Shown here: positions 27,238 through 35,541 of the stretch, piece after piece
How the letters are laid out: each line of letters opens with the position of its first letter
How positions within the stretch are numbered: position 1 is the first letter of the stretch
Notes under the pieces: model-generated
What the model saw: the letters and a program-made list of their open reading frames with translations, nothing else
The model's database searches: none
What the model was told of the DNA's origin: nothing
Assembly (NCBI RefSeq): GCF_029714325.1
Contig: NZ_CP121666.1
Location: 8,604,501 to 8,668,500 of the forward strand
DNA: 64,000 nucleotides
Direction of reading: 5' to 3'
From: Bradyrhizobium sp. CB1717
GTDB taxonomy: Bacteria; Pseudomonadota; Alphaproteobacteria; Rhizobiales; Xanthobacteraceae
Program-made: the position numbers and the translations under genes

Positions 27238-29156
27238 GCGAGATCGCGGTGAAGGCACCGACACGCCCGCGGCACCGGCTGATCGTGTCGCGCCTCATGC
27301 CGTATCTGCTGCTCCAGGCGCTGATCGTGATCGCGACCATCCTCGGGCTACGGCTGCTCCAGCCCAGCGACCCCGACGATTTCGCGGTGAGTGGATTTTC
27401 CCTGCGCGAGGACGGCGCGACGCGCCCGGTCACCTTGCCGCACTTCACCTCGTCGCGCTATTCGCTGGCCGATCCGCCGCTCTATACCGGCGCCTTCACG
27501 TTCCAGCGCGACCAAGCCGCATCGGGATGGTCGGTGTTCCTGCCGCGCTTCAGCAACGCGGTGGAGATCGCCGTCAACGGCGTCGTCGTGCTCGACTCCC
27601 GCCGCGACGCCAACGCCAACCGGCCCGACCGCAACACACCGCAGATCGCGCTGATCCCGGCTTCCCTGCTGCGCGACGGCAGCAATGAGATCACGGTGCG
27701 GCTGTTCGTATGGGGGCCGTTGAAGGGCTTTCTCGACACCGTCTATGTCGGTCCCGACGCGGCCCTGCGGCCGGCCTTTGAAACCCGCACGCTGCTGTTC
27801 GTGACGCTGCAGGTGGTGTTCTCCGCATGGCAGTCGATCCTCGCCGTCATCCTCGCCATCATGTGGCTGATGCGGCGGCGCGAGCCGGTTTACGGCGTGC
27901 TGGCGGTGGCGATGGTGCTCGGTGTCGTGCAGGCCTTCGTCCCACCGCCGGTGCCGCCGATCACCACGTCGCGGCTTGCCGCGGTCCTGCTGGCATCGGC
28001 GCCGACCGAGAGCGCGCTGATCGTCATGTTCGGCGTGCTGTTCTTCGGTTGGCGCTGGCCGCGTTACGGCGCGCTGCTGTTCGCTCCGGGCCTCATTGTG
28101 TTCGTGGTCGGGCTGATCGCCGGCCCGCCGCTGCCGCGCATTCTGTTTCTCACGCTCGGCATCCCCACGGTCGGGATCTGCCTGTTCCTGATGGCCTGCG
28201 TCACCGCGACCGCCGTGATGCGGCGGCAGGACGCGGCGAGCTTCACGATCGGCTGCGCGGTGTCCATCGTGCTGACCTGCTGGGTCCACGACATGCTGTC
28301 GGTGTTCGAGATCGTGACCAACGAGCGCATCTTCGTCTCGCGCCTGTCCTATTCGGCGATGCTGGTCGCGATCGGCGCCGGGCTGACCTGGCGCTTCGCC
28401 CGCGCGCTGAACCAGGTCGACAGCTTTGCCGGCCAGCTCGTGACGCGCGTACGCGAGGCCGAGGAACGGCTGAAGGCGAGCTTCGCCCGCGAGGAGGAGC
28501 GCGCCCGCGCGGCCGCGCTCGCCAATGAGCGCACAAGGCTGATGCGCGACCTCCATGACGGCCTCGGCGGCCAGCTCGTCAGCATCGTCGCGCTCTCCGA
28601 GCGCGGCCATGAGGGCGCGACCATCACGGACGCCGCCCGCGCGGCACTGAAGGATCTGCGCCTCGTCATCGACTCCATGGACGACATCGGCGGCGACCTC
28701 ATGCTCGCGCTCGGCTCCTGGCGCGAGCGCGCGACGGCGCAGTTGCGGCCGCACGACATCGCGCTCGACTGGCGCGTGGCGACGCCGCAGGGCCTGCCGC
28801 TGCACCCGGAGCTGCGACCATGGCACGTGATCCAGATCGTGCGCATCCTCGACGAAGCCGTGACCAATGCCGTCAAGCACGCGCAGGCCCGCAACATCGC
28901 GGTCACCATCGAGACGCTCGACGGAGGCCAGGAACCTTATGGCGTGATCAGCGTGACCGACGACGGTTGTGGTTTTACGCTCTCGGGCAATGGCGAGACC
29001 GCCGGCGCGAGCCAGACCGCACGGGGCTTGCGCAATATGAGAAGTCGCGCCGCGCGCTGTGGTGCGGTGCTCGATCTGAGCTCGGACACCGCGGGCACGC
29101 GGGTGCGGCTGCAATTGCCGCAGGTCTTTCCCGACAGCGACGCCGCCGGCGGCTGA
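27234..29156 (+). CDS. Sensor histidine kinase with 7TM-type membrane sensor and HisKA_3 core
   Basis: A 640-residue kinase. One N-terminal span (about 22-42), a periplasmic domain of about 140 residues that resembles the jelly-roll module of 7TMR-DISM sensors (LYTGAFTFQRDQAASGWSVF), then about seven spans (roughly 185-390). The kinase part has LMRDLHDGLGGQLVSIVALS with phospho-acceptor His441 (HisKA_3, NarX-like) and an ATPase domain with DEAVTNAVKHAQ and TDDGCGF. The signal is unknown. It is translationally coupled to the preceding response regulator. Confidence 0.9.
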   Translation: MSEIAVKAPTRPRHRLIVSRLMPYLLLQALIVIATILGLRLLQPSDPDDFAVSGFSLREDGATRPVTLPHFTSSRYSLADPPLYTGAFTFQRDQAASGWSVFLPRFSNAVEIAVNGVVVLDSRRDANANRPDRNTPQIALIPASLLRDGSNEITVRLFVWGPLKGFLDTVYVGPDAALRPAFETRTLLFVTLQVVFSAWQSILAVILAIMWLMRRREPVYGVLAVAMVLGVVQAFVPPPVPPITTSRLAAVLLASAPTESALIVMFGVLFFGWRWPRYGALLFAPGLIVFVVGLIAGPPLPRILFLTLGIPTVGICLFLMACVTATAVMRRQDAASFTIGCAVSIVLTCWVHDMLSVFEIVTNERIFVSRLSYSAMLVAIGAGLTWRFARALNQVDSFAGQLVTRVREAEERLKASFAREEERARAAALANERTRLMRDLHDGLGGQLVSIVALSERGHEGATITDAARAALKDLRLVIDSMDDIGGDLMLALGSWRERATAQLRPHDIALDWRVATPQGLPLHPELRPWHVIQIVRILDEAVTNAVKHAQARNIAVTIETLDGGQEPYGVISVTDDGCGFTLSGNGETAGASQTARGLRNMRSRAARCGAVLDLSSDTAGTRVRLQLPQVFPDSDAAGG

Positions 29157-29293
29157 AAAACCCCCTCCCCGAACGTGTGGGACGCACGGAGAGAGGGAAC
29201 GGGCCGGAGTGTTTTGTCTGCGGAGGACGGGGGGTTCGTCCGCTGAGGCTCCTTCGCCCGAAACGATGCAATCAACTCAATGGAACGAGATCG

Positions 29294-29584
29294 TCAGCGC
29301 ACGCCCACGCGATTGACCGGACCGCCGCGATTCATCGGCGTGCCGGCACGGACGCCAACGCCGGGCGCACCGACACCGGGTGTCGCGACCGCAGCCGCCG
29401 CAACCGGGGCTCCCGGTGCAACCACCACCGCCGCCGTCGGCCGCACCACGCAGCCCTTGGGCACGCCGACGGTCTTGCAATAGACCACGGCCTGCGCCGG
29501 GCTCGTGCCCAGCGACACCATCGCCGCACCCGCCAGCACCATGACCGTCAGCCCGGCGCTCAGCGCTCCCGCTCTTTTCGACAT
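29294..29584 (-). CDS. Small secreted Ala/Val/Pro-rich protein
   Basis: A 96-residue product starting at ATG 29584 (MSKRAGALSAG) with GGAGAGCAAG upstream. A signal peptide (LTVMVLAGAAMVSLGTSPAQ) is followed by VVYCKTVGVPKGCVV with a Cys pair and a low-complexity Ala/Val/Pro/Gly tail ending RGGPVNRVGVR. It is probably periplasmic; function unknown. Confidence 0.7.
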   Translation of the reverse strand: MSKRAGALSAGLTVMVLAGAAMVSLGTSPAQAVVYCKTVGVPKGCVVRPTAAVVVAPGAPVAAAAVATPGVGAPGVGVRAGTPMNRGGPVNRVGVR

Positions 29585-29817
29585 CTTGCTCTCCTGCTTC
29601 CCGTTCGGCGCCCGATGCAATTCACCGGGTCTCGCAGCCGACGTGCAGTCTGAATGGCAAAAGACGGCGCGCGGATACATGCCATGAAGATGGGGGTGCG
29701 CGGCCGAGGCGACACGCCGATGCCATGAACATGGCATGGACCGGCACCAGGCCTTCGCGGGATGGTCCGGCCCGCTTGATCCCAACGGGACCACCGACAA
29801 TCCCAAAGAGGTGCTTT

Positions 29818-30042
29818 ATGAAGATTTCAGCTCTTGCCGCACTGCTGCTTGCCGCCACCATCCTGCCCGCCGCAGCGCAATCCGGTCCGACGCCACAGGA
29901 GCAGATGGCCTGCCGCAGCGATGCCAGCAAGTTCTGCGCCGAGCACATCGGCAAACCGCCGCAGATGAACGCCTGCCTGCGCGAGAACAAGCCGAAGCTT
30001 TCGGACGGCTGCCGCAAGGTGGTGGAAGCACACGGGGGCTGA
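29818..30042 (+). CDS. Small secreted cysteine-rich repeat protein
   Basis: A 74-residue protein starting at ATG 29818, with AAAGAGG upstream. The signal peptide MKISALAALLLAATILPAAA is followed by QMACRSDASKFCAEHIGKP, MNACLRENKPKLSDGCRKVV: two C-x6-C or similar pairs as in the cysteine-rich (GLG1-type) repeat. It is likely a disulfide-stabilised periplasmic protein. A palindromic repeat follows it. Confidence 0.8.
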   Translation: MKISALAALLLAATILPAAAQSGPTPQEQMACRSDASKFCAEHIGKPPQMNACLRENKPKLSDGCRKVVEAHGG

Positions 30043-30050
30043 ACTAGCGG

Positions 30051-30156
30051 TCATTCCGGGGCGCGCCAACGGCGCGAACCCGGAATCCATCTCGCTACGG
30101 TCGCTGCGGATAAATGGATTCCGGGCCTGCGTGCTGCGCACGCATCCCGGAATGAC
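30051..30156. repeat. Palindromic repeat, family B (copy 1)
   Basis: Outer arms TCATTCCGGG (30051-30060) and CCCGGAATGA (30145-30154), with internal complementary blocks CCCGGAATCCAT/ATGGATTCCGGG. A related element lies at 54432-54512. It may act as a terminator after the Cys-rich gene. Confidence 0.8.
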
Positions 30157-30222
30157 GAGCTGTGACCAAAGCACAAATCTTGCAAGCACTCCGCGACGTG
30201 AATGTCTGCGGAGTGCTCTTCA

Positions 30223-31803
30223 ATGTACGACACCATCATCGTAGGCGCCGGCTCGGCCGGCTGCGTATTGGCCAACCGGCTGTCGGCCGATCCGCACCGC
30301 AAGGTGCTGGTGCTGGAGGCCGGCCGGGCTGCGCCGCGCGCGTCCGACATTCCCTCGGACTGGCCGACGATGTTCAACACGGCGGTCGACTGGGGCTATT
30401 ACACCGAACCGCAACCGGGCTGCCGCGGCCGGCGCATCTTCTGGCCGCGTGGAAAAATGATCGGCGGCTCCGGCGCGATGAACGCGATGATCTATATCCG
30501 CGGCCTGCCGTCCGATTACGACGGCTGGGCGCGGGCGGGCTGCGCAGGCTGGGCCTGGCGCGACGTGCTGCCAAAGTTCATCGCCTTCGAGAGCAATGCA
30601 CGCTTCACCGACAGTCCCTTCCATGGCACGCGCGGTCCCCTGCACGTGGCGGACGTTCCCTATGTCGACCCGAACGAGCTGAAATGGCTGGAGGCAGCGC
30701 TAGGTGCGGGGCTGCCGCACAATCCCGACTTCAATGGCGCGACCCAGGAAGGGGCAGGCTTCTTCCAGTTCGTCATCAAGGACGGCGAGCGTTTCGGCAC
30801 CGGCAAGGCCTATTTGCGCCCGGCGCTGGCGCGCACCAATCTCACGCTGAAGACGGGCGTGCGTGTCATCCGCATCATCATCGAGCGCTCCCGCGCGATC
30901 GGCGTCGAATATCTCGAGAATGGGCAGCCGAAGAGCGCCTTCGCCACCACCGAAGTGGTGCTCGCCTCCGGCGCCATCGGATCGGCACAGCAACTCCTGC
31001 TGTCAGGCGTCGGCCCGGCCGACGAATTGAAGGCGGTCGGCGTGGATGTCGTGCACGATCTGCCGGGCGTCGGCCGCGATCTCCAGGATCACATCAACAT
31101 TCCCGTCACCTTCTACACGAAGGAGAAGATCGGCGTCGGCGCCTGGACGGAGCAGAGCCTGGCCGCAAACCTTGCCGAGTGGGAAACCAGCCGCAGCGGT
31201 CCGCGCACCTCGCCCTGGGTCGCCGCCGGCGCGCATGTGCAAAGCCGCCCCGACGTCGAGCCGGACCTGCAGCTCTACGGCGCGATCAGCCCGCACCGCG
31301 ACTACGTCCGCTTCCTGTCGTCCAGGCCGGGCATCACCCTGCATGCGACGTTGCAGCGGCCGAACAGCCGCGGCCGGATCACGCTGCGCTCGGCCGATCC
31401 GATCGAACATCCCGCGATCGACCCCGGCTACTTCGCATCAGATGCGAGCGGCAGCGACATCGCGACCATGATCGAAGGCGTGCGCATCAACCGCCGCATC
31501 GCCGCGCAATCGCCGCTGAAGGAGATGATCGAGGGGGAGATCACGCCCAGCGCGGAAGCTGTCAGCGACGCCGAGATCGCCGACTACATCCGCGGTCATT
31601 GCACAACGCTCTATCATGCCGCCTCGACCTGCCGCATGGGCACGGATGATCTGGCCGTCGTCGATCCGCAGCGGTTGCAGGTGCGCGGCCTCGACGGCCT
31701 TCATGTCGCCGACGCCTCGGTGATCCCGATCATGATCTCAGGTAATATCCAGACGCCGACGATCCTGATTGCCGAATGTGCAGCGGCCGCGATTCTCGGC
31801 TAG
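30223..31803 (+). CDS. GMC-family FAD oxidoreductase (choline/alcohol dehydrogenase-like)
   Basis: A 526-residue flavoenzyme starting MYDTIIVGAGSAGCVLANRL (Rossmann FAD-binding), with the GMC signature PRGKMIGGSGAMNAMIYIRG and the second signature ASGAIGSAQQLLLSGVGPA. C-terminal catalytic His is in LYHAASTCRMG and the end is ISGNIQTPTILIAECAA. It oxidises an alcohol to an aldehyde; the substrate is not evident. I chose ATG 30223, which has GGAG ten bases upstream, over ATG 30202. It ends in a CTAG shared with the stop of the convergent gene. Confidence 0.9.
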   Translation: MYDTIIVGAGSAGCVLANRLSADPHRKVLVLEAGRAAPRASDIPSDWPTMFNTAVDWGYYTEPQPGCRGRRIFWPRGKMIGGSGAMNAMIYIRGLPSDYDGWARAGCAGWAWRDVLPKFIAFESNARFTDSPFHGTRGPLHVADVPYVDPNELKWLEAALGAGLPHNPDFNGATQEGAGFFQFVIKDGERFGTGKAYLRPALARTNLTLKTGVRVIRIIIERSRAIGVEYLENGQPKSAFATTEVVLASGAIGSAQQLLLSGVGPADELKAVGVDVVHDLPGVGRDLQDHINIPVTFYTKEKIGVGAWTEQSLAANLAEWETSRSGPRTSPWVAAGAHVQSRPDVEPDLQLYGAISPHRDYVRFLSSRPGITLHATLQRPNSRGRITLRSADPIEHPAIDPGYFASDASGSDIATMIEGVRINRRIAAQSPLKEMIEGEITPSAEAVSDAEIADYIRGHCTTLYHAASTCRMGTDDLAVVDPQRLQVRGLDGLHVADASVIPIMISGNIQTPTILIAECAAAAILG

Positions 31804-32474
31804 TCGTCGTCGTCAGGCCCGAACAGCCTGATCTGCGGAACACCGCTGCGTGGCCGGCTTGCATAGTCGCGCGCATCGGAATCTTCGCGGATATTGCGTG
31901 CCACGTCGTCCCAATCGGTGCGATCGCGCATGCGCGGCTCGCGGGAGTCGTAGCGGTGACGTTCCGCCCAGCGCTCGCGGCGTTCGGCTCGGCGCCGTTC
32001 GGACGCGGCACGCTTCAGGTCGGAATCCCTGGCCTTGGCATAGGCGTTATCAGGTGGGGAGGACGGCTCAGTCGAAGCCTGCTGCTCGACGGGTTTTGCT
32101 GCGCGCGAAGCCGGTGCCGTTTTGGGTGGCTCGACTGCAGCCGCCTGCGAAGGCGCTGGCGGTTCGGCGTTCGCCTGAGTGGTCGGCGTGTCGGGTCTTG
32201 CGGCTTCAGGCTTTGCTTCGGCCTGCGCCGGCGCAGCGATGATCGTGCCGAAAGCCTGCGACCCCGTGAGATATTGCACGCGCTCGGACGGCGCGCTGGT
32301 CTGGGCCGACGCGCCGGCGGCCTCCGCGCGCTGCGCCATCTTGCTGGCGTCCGCGCCCTGCTTGGGCGCGATCGGATTCATGATGTTGCCGGCAACGATG
32401 CCGCCGCCGAGACCAATGGCAATGGCCACGATGATCGTTCCGGCACCGACGAAATAGGCTGTCGAGGCGCGCAT
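31800..32474 (-). CDS. Hypothetical membrane-anchored protein with disordered Ala/Pro region and basic tail
   Basis: A 224-residue product from ATG 32474 (MRASTAYFVGAGTIIVA) after GGGAGTGGATCA. One N-terminal span (IIVAIAIGLGGGIVAGNIM), a long Ala/Pro/Glu/Thr-rich linker, then an Arg/Glu-rich charged region (RRRAERRERWAERHRYDSRE) and an acidic end. The sequence looks like an envelope-spanning or disordered protein. Function unknown. Its stop codon overlaps that of the GMC gene (CTAG). Confidence 0.72.
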   Translation of the reverse strand: MRASTAYFVGAGTIIVAIAIGLGGGIVAGNIMNPIAPKQGADASKMAQRAEAAGASAQTSAPSERVQYLTGSQAFGTIIAAPAQAEAKPEAARPDTPTTQANAEPPAPSQAAAVEPPKTAPASRAAKPVEQQASTEPSSPPDNAYAKARDSDLKRAASERRRAERRERWAERHRYDSREPRMRDRTDWDDVARNIREDSDARDYASRPRSGVPQIRLFGPDDDD

Positions 32475-32563
32475 TGATCCACTCCCTCTCTTGGGGCGGG
32501 CAACGCGTGGGGATTGCCAGATGTTCCTGATACCCGCGGGTTCCTGAAAGGAAACCCCGAGTG

Positions 32564-33277
32564 TCAGATCTGCTGCGCGACCTTCTCGAGCCCGATGAGG
32601 CGGGCGAGCTTGCGCACTTCTTCCTTCTGGTCGTCGCGCAGCTGGAACAGCAGCGGCATCGCGGCCGACTTCAACTGCTGCACCTCGTCGCAATTCGGAT
32701 CGATCTGTGCACTGGGCGGCGCGTTCGGATTCGACAATTTGTTCGCCTGGATCCTGCGCGCGACGTTGCGCAGCGCGGTCTCCACCGAAGGCCAGTAATA
32801 TTCCTGCGACGACGACAGCTTCAGGCGATCCTTGATTCCCGAAATCTGAACGTCGGAGAGCAGCGAATAGGATTTCTGCGGCTGCGGCTTGGCGGCGACT
32901 TTCGGCTTGACCGGGACCTCGACGGCTGGAACTTCAGCCGCCGCGGGCGCCTCATGCGCATTTGCTTTTGGCATCGGGAAATCGGACGGCGTCGCAGCGG
33001 CAAAGGCCTGGCGCAGCGGCTCGGTCAGAACCGGCGCCTGCGCGAGCTTGTCGGCGGGCACCTGGACCGGCTCGATCGCGGCCGAGGCCAGCGCCAACGT
33101 CGGAACCAGGCGATCGGCCTTGGCGGCGCGATTGGTGGCAAGCGGCTTGGCTGGCGGGGCTTCGGTGATCATCTCGGCGCTGACGCTGGGCACACTGTCA
33201 CGGCCGAGGATGGCGGTGGTGGCGGCGCCAAGGACGAGGAAACAGGTCAGCACGACGATGGTGATGGCTTTGGACAA
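32564..33277 (-). CDS. Hypothetical secreted/membrane-anchored protein with LTXXQ-like C-terminal region
   Basis: The likely start is TTG at 33277, since GGAGGG lies four bases upstream; a GTG at 33295 would add six residues. The 237-residue product has an N-terminal span (ITIVVLTCFLVLGAATTAIL), an Ala/Pro-rich linker and a helical C-terminal domain (residues about 140-237) with LKLSSSQEYYWPSVETALRN and LRDDQKEEVRKLARLIGLEK, resembling Spy/LTXXQ periplasmic proteins. It is followed on the same strand by the gene at 31800. Confidence 0.7.
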   Translation of the reverse strand: MSKAITIVVLTCFLVLGAATTAILGRDSVPSVSAEMITEAPPAKPLATNRAAKADRLVPTLALASAAIEPVQVPADKLAQAPVLTEPLRQAFAAATPSDFPMPKANAHEAPAAAEVPAVEVPVKPKVAAKPQPQKSYSLLSDVQISGIKDRLKLSSSQEYYWPSVETALRNVARRIQANKLSNPNAPPSAQIDPNCDEVQQLKSAAMPLLFQLRDDQKEEVRKLARLIGLEKVAQQI

Positions 33278-33410
33278 ACGTCCCTCCGCGCCCACAACTT
33301 CAAGTCCACGTGATCAGTGCCCGGAAACTGGGCGGTAATTAAGGCTTAACCGTGCCATCGCGGCGGCAATCGCGCGGACTGCGGCGACATCGCCGAAAAC
33401 CTCAAGAAAA

Positions 33411-33659
33411 TCAGGCAGCTGCCGCCAGATCGTAGGCGTCCTGGATGTCGGCGACGATCTCGGAGGCCTCCCACACTGCGCGCGGCTCGACCGATTGCAG
33501 CGTGACCGTCCAGTTGCCGCCCCGGCGGGTGCGGGGGACGCTGACGATGTCGAAGCGCACATTGCGGCACAGCGGGTGGCGGGCCAACGCGTGGGCGACG
33601 CGGACGCGGATCTCGTCCAGCGACGCCGCCGTCTTGGTGTTGAGAAAATCGAAGTCCAT
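33411..33659 (-). CDS. Hypothetical protein, 82 residues
   Basis: Start ATG 33659 with GAGAGGGACAGG upstream. The product (MDFDFLNTKTAASLDEIRVR, then HPLCRNVRFDIVSVPRTRRG and GNWTVTLQSVEP) alternates helix and strand and has no signal peptide. A small alpha/beta protein of unknown function; the middle resembles a dsRBD- or ACT-size fold but I cannot assign one. Confidence 0.65.
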   Translation of the reverse strand: MDFDFLNTKTAASLDEIRVRVAHALARHPLCRNVRFDIVSVPRTRRGGNWTVTLQSVEPRAVWEASEIVADIQDAYDLAAAA

Positions 33660-33779
33660 CGCCTGTCCCTCTCGGTCCTGATTGGCGGCCTTGAGAGGGA
33701 TTCTTGGCGGGGCTTGGTTAATCCGCCGTTAAATGAGGGGGTTTTGAGGCATGCGGGATTAACTGTGACCGATGCGATC

Positions 33780-33947
33780 GCGCCCTCTCTCCCTCTACCC
33801 GTTTTTACGGGGAGAGGGTCGGGGTGAGGGGCTGTCTCCACATTCACGGTAACAGCTGCCCTTGCGGAGGCTCCCCCTCACCCGCCGCGCTCTGGCGCGC
33901 AATTGCGCTGCCGAGCGCGTCGGCCGCTCCCCGCACGCTGGGAGAGG
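33780..33947. repeat. Intergenic repeat, family C (copy 1)
   Basis: Contains CCTCTCCCTCTACCC...GGGGAGAGGGTCGGGGTGAG (in part) and then CCCCTCACCCGCCGCGCTCT followed by GGGAGAGG. A related arrangement with the same CCCTCACCCGCCGCGCTCT block occurs at 56637-56790. No gene is seen here. Confidence 0.65.
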
Positions 33948-33955
33948 CGAAGAGC

Positions 33956-34921
33956 TTACCGCCCGCCTGCCTCGCGGTATTCCGCGATCGTCCGCGCGAC
34001 GAGATCATCGACCCCGAGCACATCGGTGACTCCCGACGTGGAGTGCCCGCCGCTCCAGATGTCGCGCCAGCGCTTGGGCCGGCTCTCGCGCGCGGCGACG
34101 TCGATATCCTCTGCGATGTCGATCGCGCCGCGCGCCGGCAAATCGTCGGGGTCGAGACCCGCAGCGACGATCGACGGCTTCAACATGCTGGTCTGAAGCC
34201 CCGTGAACGCGGTGGTGAGCAGGATGTCGTCTGCACTACTCTCGACCAGCATCCGCTTGTGACGGTCATCCGCCATGCTCTCGCGCGTCGCGATGAACTT
34301 CGTGCCCATGTAGCCGAGATCGCAGCCGAGCACCTCCGCGGCGTGCAGCGCGCGGCCATCGCTGATGCCGCCCGCGAGCACGATGATGCCGGCGTAGAAC
34401 GCGCGCACCGCGCGGACGAAGGCGAACGGATTGAGCCAGCCGGTCTGTCCGCCCGCGCCCGCGGTGAGCAGCACGAGCCCGTCCGCCCCCGCTTCCGCCG
34501 CGCGTTCGGCATGGCGGATCGAGGCGACGTCCGCGAACACCAGCGCCCCGGCGTCGTGCAGCGGCTTCAAGACCGGCGACGGCGAGCCGACCGAGGTGAT
34601 GACGATCTCCGGCTTGTGCCGCAGCAGGACCGCGAGATCCTGCTCCAGCCGAACGTTGGAGCGGTGCACGATCAGGTTCGGGCAGAGCGGCGCGGCCTTG
34701 CGGCCGGTCTGTCGTTCGTGCTGCAGCAGTTGCGCTTCGATCTCAGTGAGCCATGCGTCGAGCTGTTCCGTGCTGCGGCAATTCGCAGTGGGGAAGCTGC
34801 CGATCACGCCGCTGCGGCAGGCTGCGACCATGAGCTCGACGCCCGACACCAGAAACATCGGCGCTGCGATCAGCGGCAGGCTGAGACGATCGCCGAAACG
34901 TTGCAGTCGGTCTGACGTCAC
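33956..34921 (-). CDS. Nitronate monooxygenase-like flavoprotein (NMO/2-nitropropane dioxygenase family)
   Basis: A 321-residue TIM-barrel flavoprotein. Characteristic parts are LPLIAAPMFLVSGVELMVAA, CRSGVIGSFPTANCRS, GADGLVLLTAGAGGQTGW (phosphate-binding region) and LAGGISDGRALHAAEVLGCD, GTKFIATRES. Family members oxidise nitronates such as propionate 3-nitronate with FMN; others are enoyl reductase-like. About 44% of positions appear shared by eye with the paralogue at 36327 (rough impression, not a computed value). Confidence 0.88.
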   Translation of the reverse strand: MTSDRLQRFGDRLSLPLIAAPMFLVSGVELMVAACRSGVIGSFPTANCRSTEQLDAWLTEIEAQLLQHERQTGRKAAPLCPNLIVHRSNVRLEQDLAVLLRHKPEIVITSVGSPSPVLKPLHDAGALVFADVASIRHAERAAEAGADGLVLLTAGAGGQTGWLNPFAFVRAVRAFYAGIIVLAGGISDGRALHAAEVLGCDLGYMGTKFIATRESMADDRHKRMLVESSADDILLTTAFTGLQTSMLKPSIVAAGLDPDDLPARGAIDIAEDIDVAARESRPKRWRDIWSGGHSTSGVTDVLGVDDLVARTIAEYREAGGR

Positions 34922-35310
34922 GCATGCCTCCCTCGCGCGGGCTTTGTCGTTTCCTCCCGCAACCCTGTGCTAGCGTTGCGGCAAACATTGGCACGTTAGA
35001 AGCTGATGAGAAATGGCGGAGCACTGGAAGCGACCGGAGATCACCGCCGAGACGCTGACGAACGGCTCGGTCCACACCGGCCATATCGCGCGCAAGGACC
35101 GGCCTCGGCAAGGGTCGACAAGAAGGTACTGCGTGCGGGGTTCTGGAGCGGACGGGACCGGATGGCGGGTAAATCCCCGGGGTTTTACGGTGTCGTTGTG
35201 GCTCCGGCACCACAATGCGCGACGGAGTGTGTGTCCATGGTTGCCGCCCGATTGCCCACGAATCAGGGAATCACCTAGACCGCTGACGGGGCTGGGAAGC
35301 GGAGTATCAA
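34922..35310. other. Intergenic region, no supported gene
   Basis: This 389-bp region separates the divergent nitronate monooxygenase gene from the small ORF at 35311. Open frames from 35006 and 35013 lack ribosome binding sites and family features. Two small palindromes are visible: GTAAATCCCCGGGGTTTTAC (35168-35187, two mismatches) and TTGTGG...CCACAA (35196-35215). It must hold the promoter of the gene at 33956. Confidence 0.45.
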
Positions 35311-35409
35311 ATGAGAGTCGCTTCCTTGGAAAGTGCAGTCGCCGCGGTCACGTTGATCACGGCTATCATCGTGGTGCTGTGGGAGATCAAGATCTTCTAC
35401 GGCATTTGA
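35311..35409 (+). CDS. Candidate small membrane protein (32 residues)
   Basis: ATG 35311 is preceded by GGAG at 35300-35303 (seven-base spacing). The product starts MRVASLESAVAAVTLITAII and ends VVLWEIKIFYGI; a hydrophobic helix of about 20 residues spans residues 9-26. The composition and ribosome binding site fit a small inner-membrane protein. It could be chance; no homologue can be checked here. Confidence 0.45.
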   Translation: MRVASLESAVAAVTLITAIIVVLWEIKIFYGI

Positions 35410-35541
35410 ACTGGCAGGACGCTGGCGTCGAACAAGAGGCCTCCGGACAAGAAGAGGTTCGCGACCAGGGCATCCCTTCCGCGGCGGCGGAAGCTGCCAT
35501 TCAATTGGCTCCCGGCCTGAGCACGGCGAAAGCCGTCACCC

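Noticed and set aside
27348..29114. A 588-residue minus-strand open frame opposite the histidine kinase
   Set aside because: The sensor kinase on the plus strand is well supported; the antisense product is Arg/His/Gln-rich and without recognisable domains.
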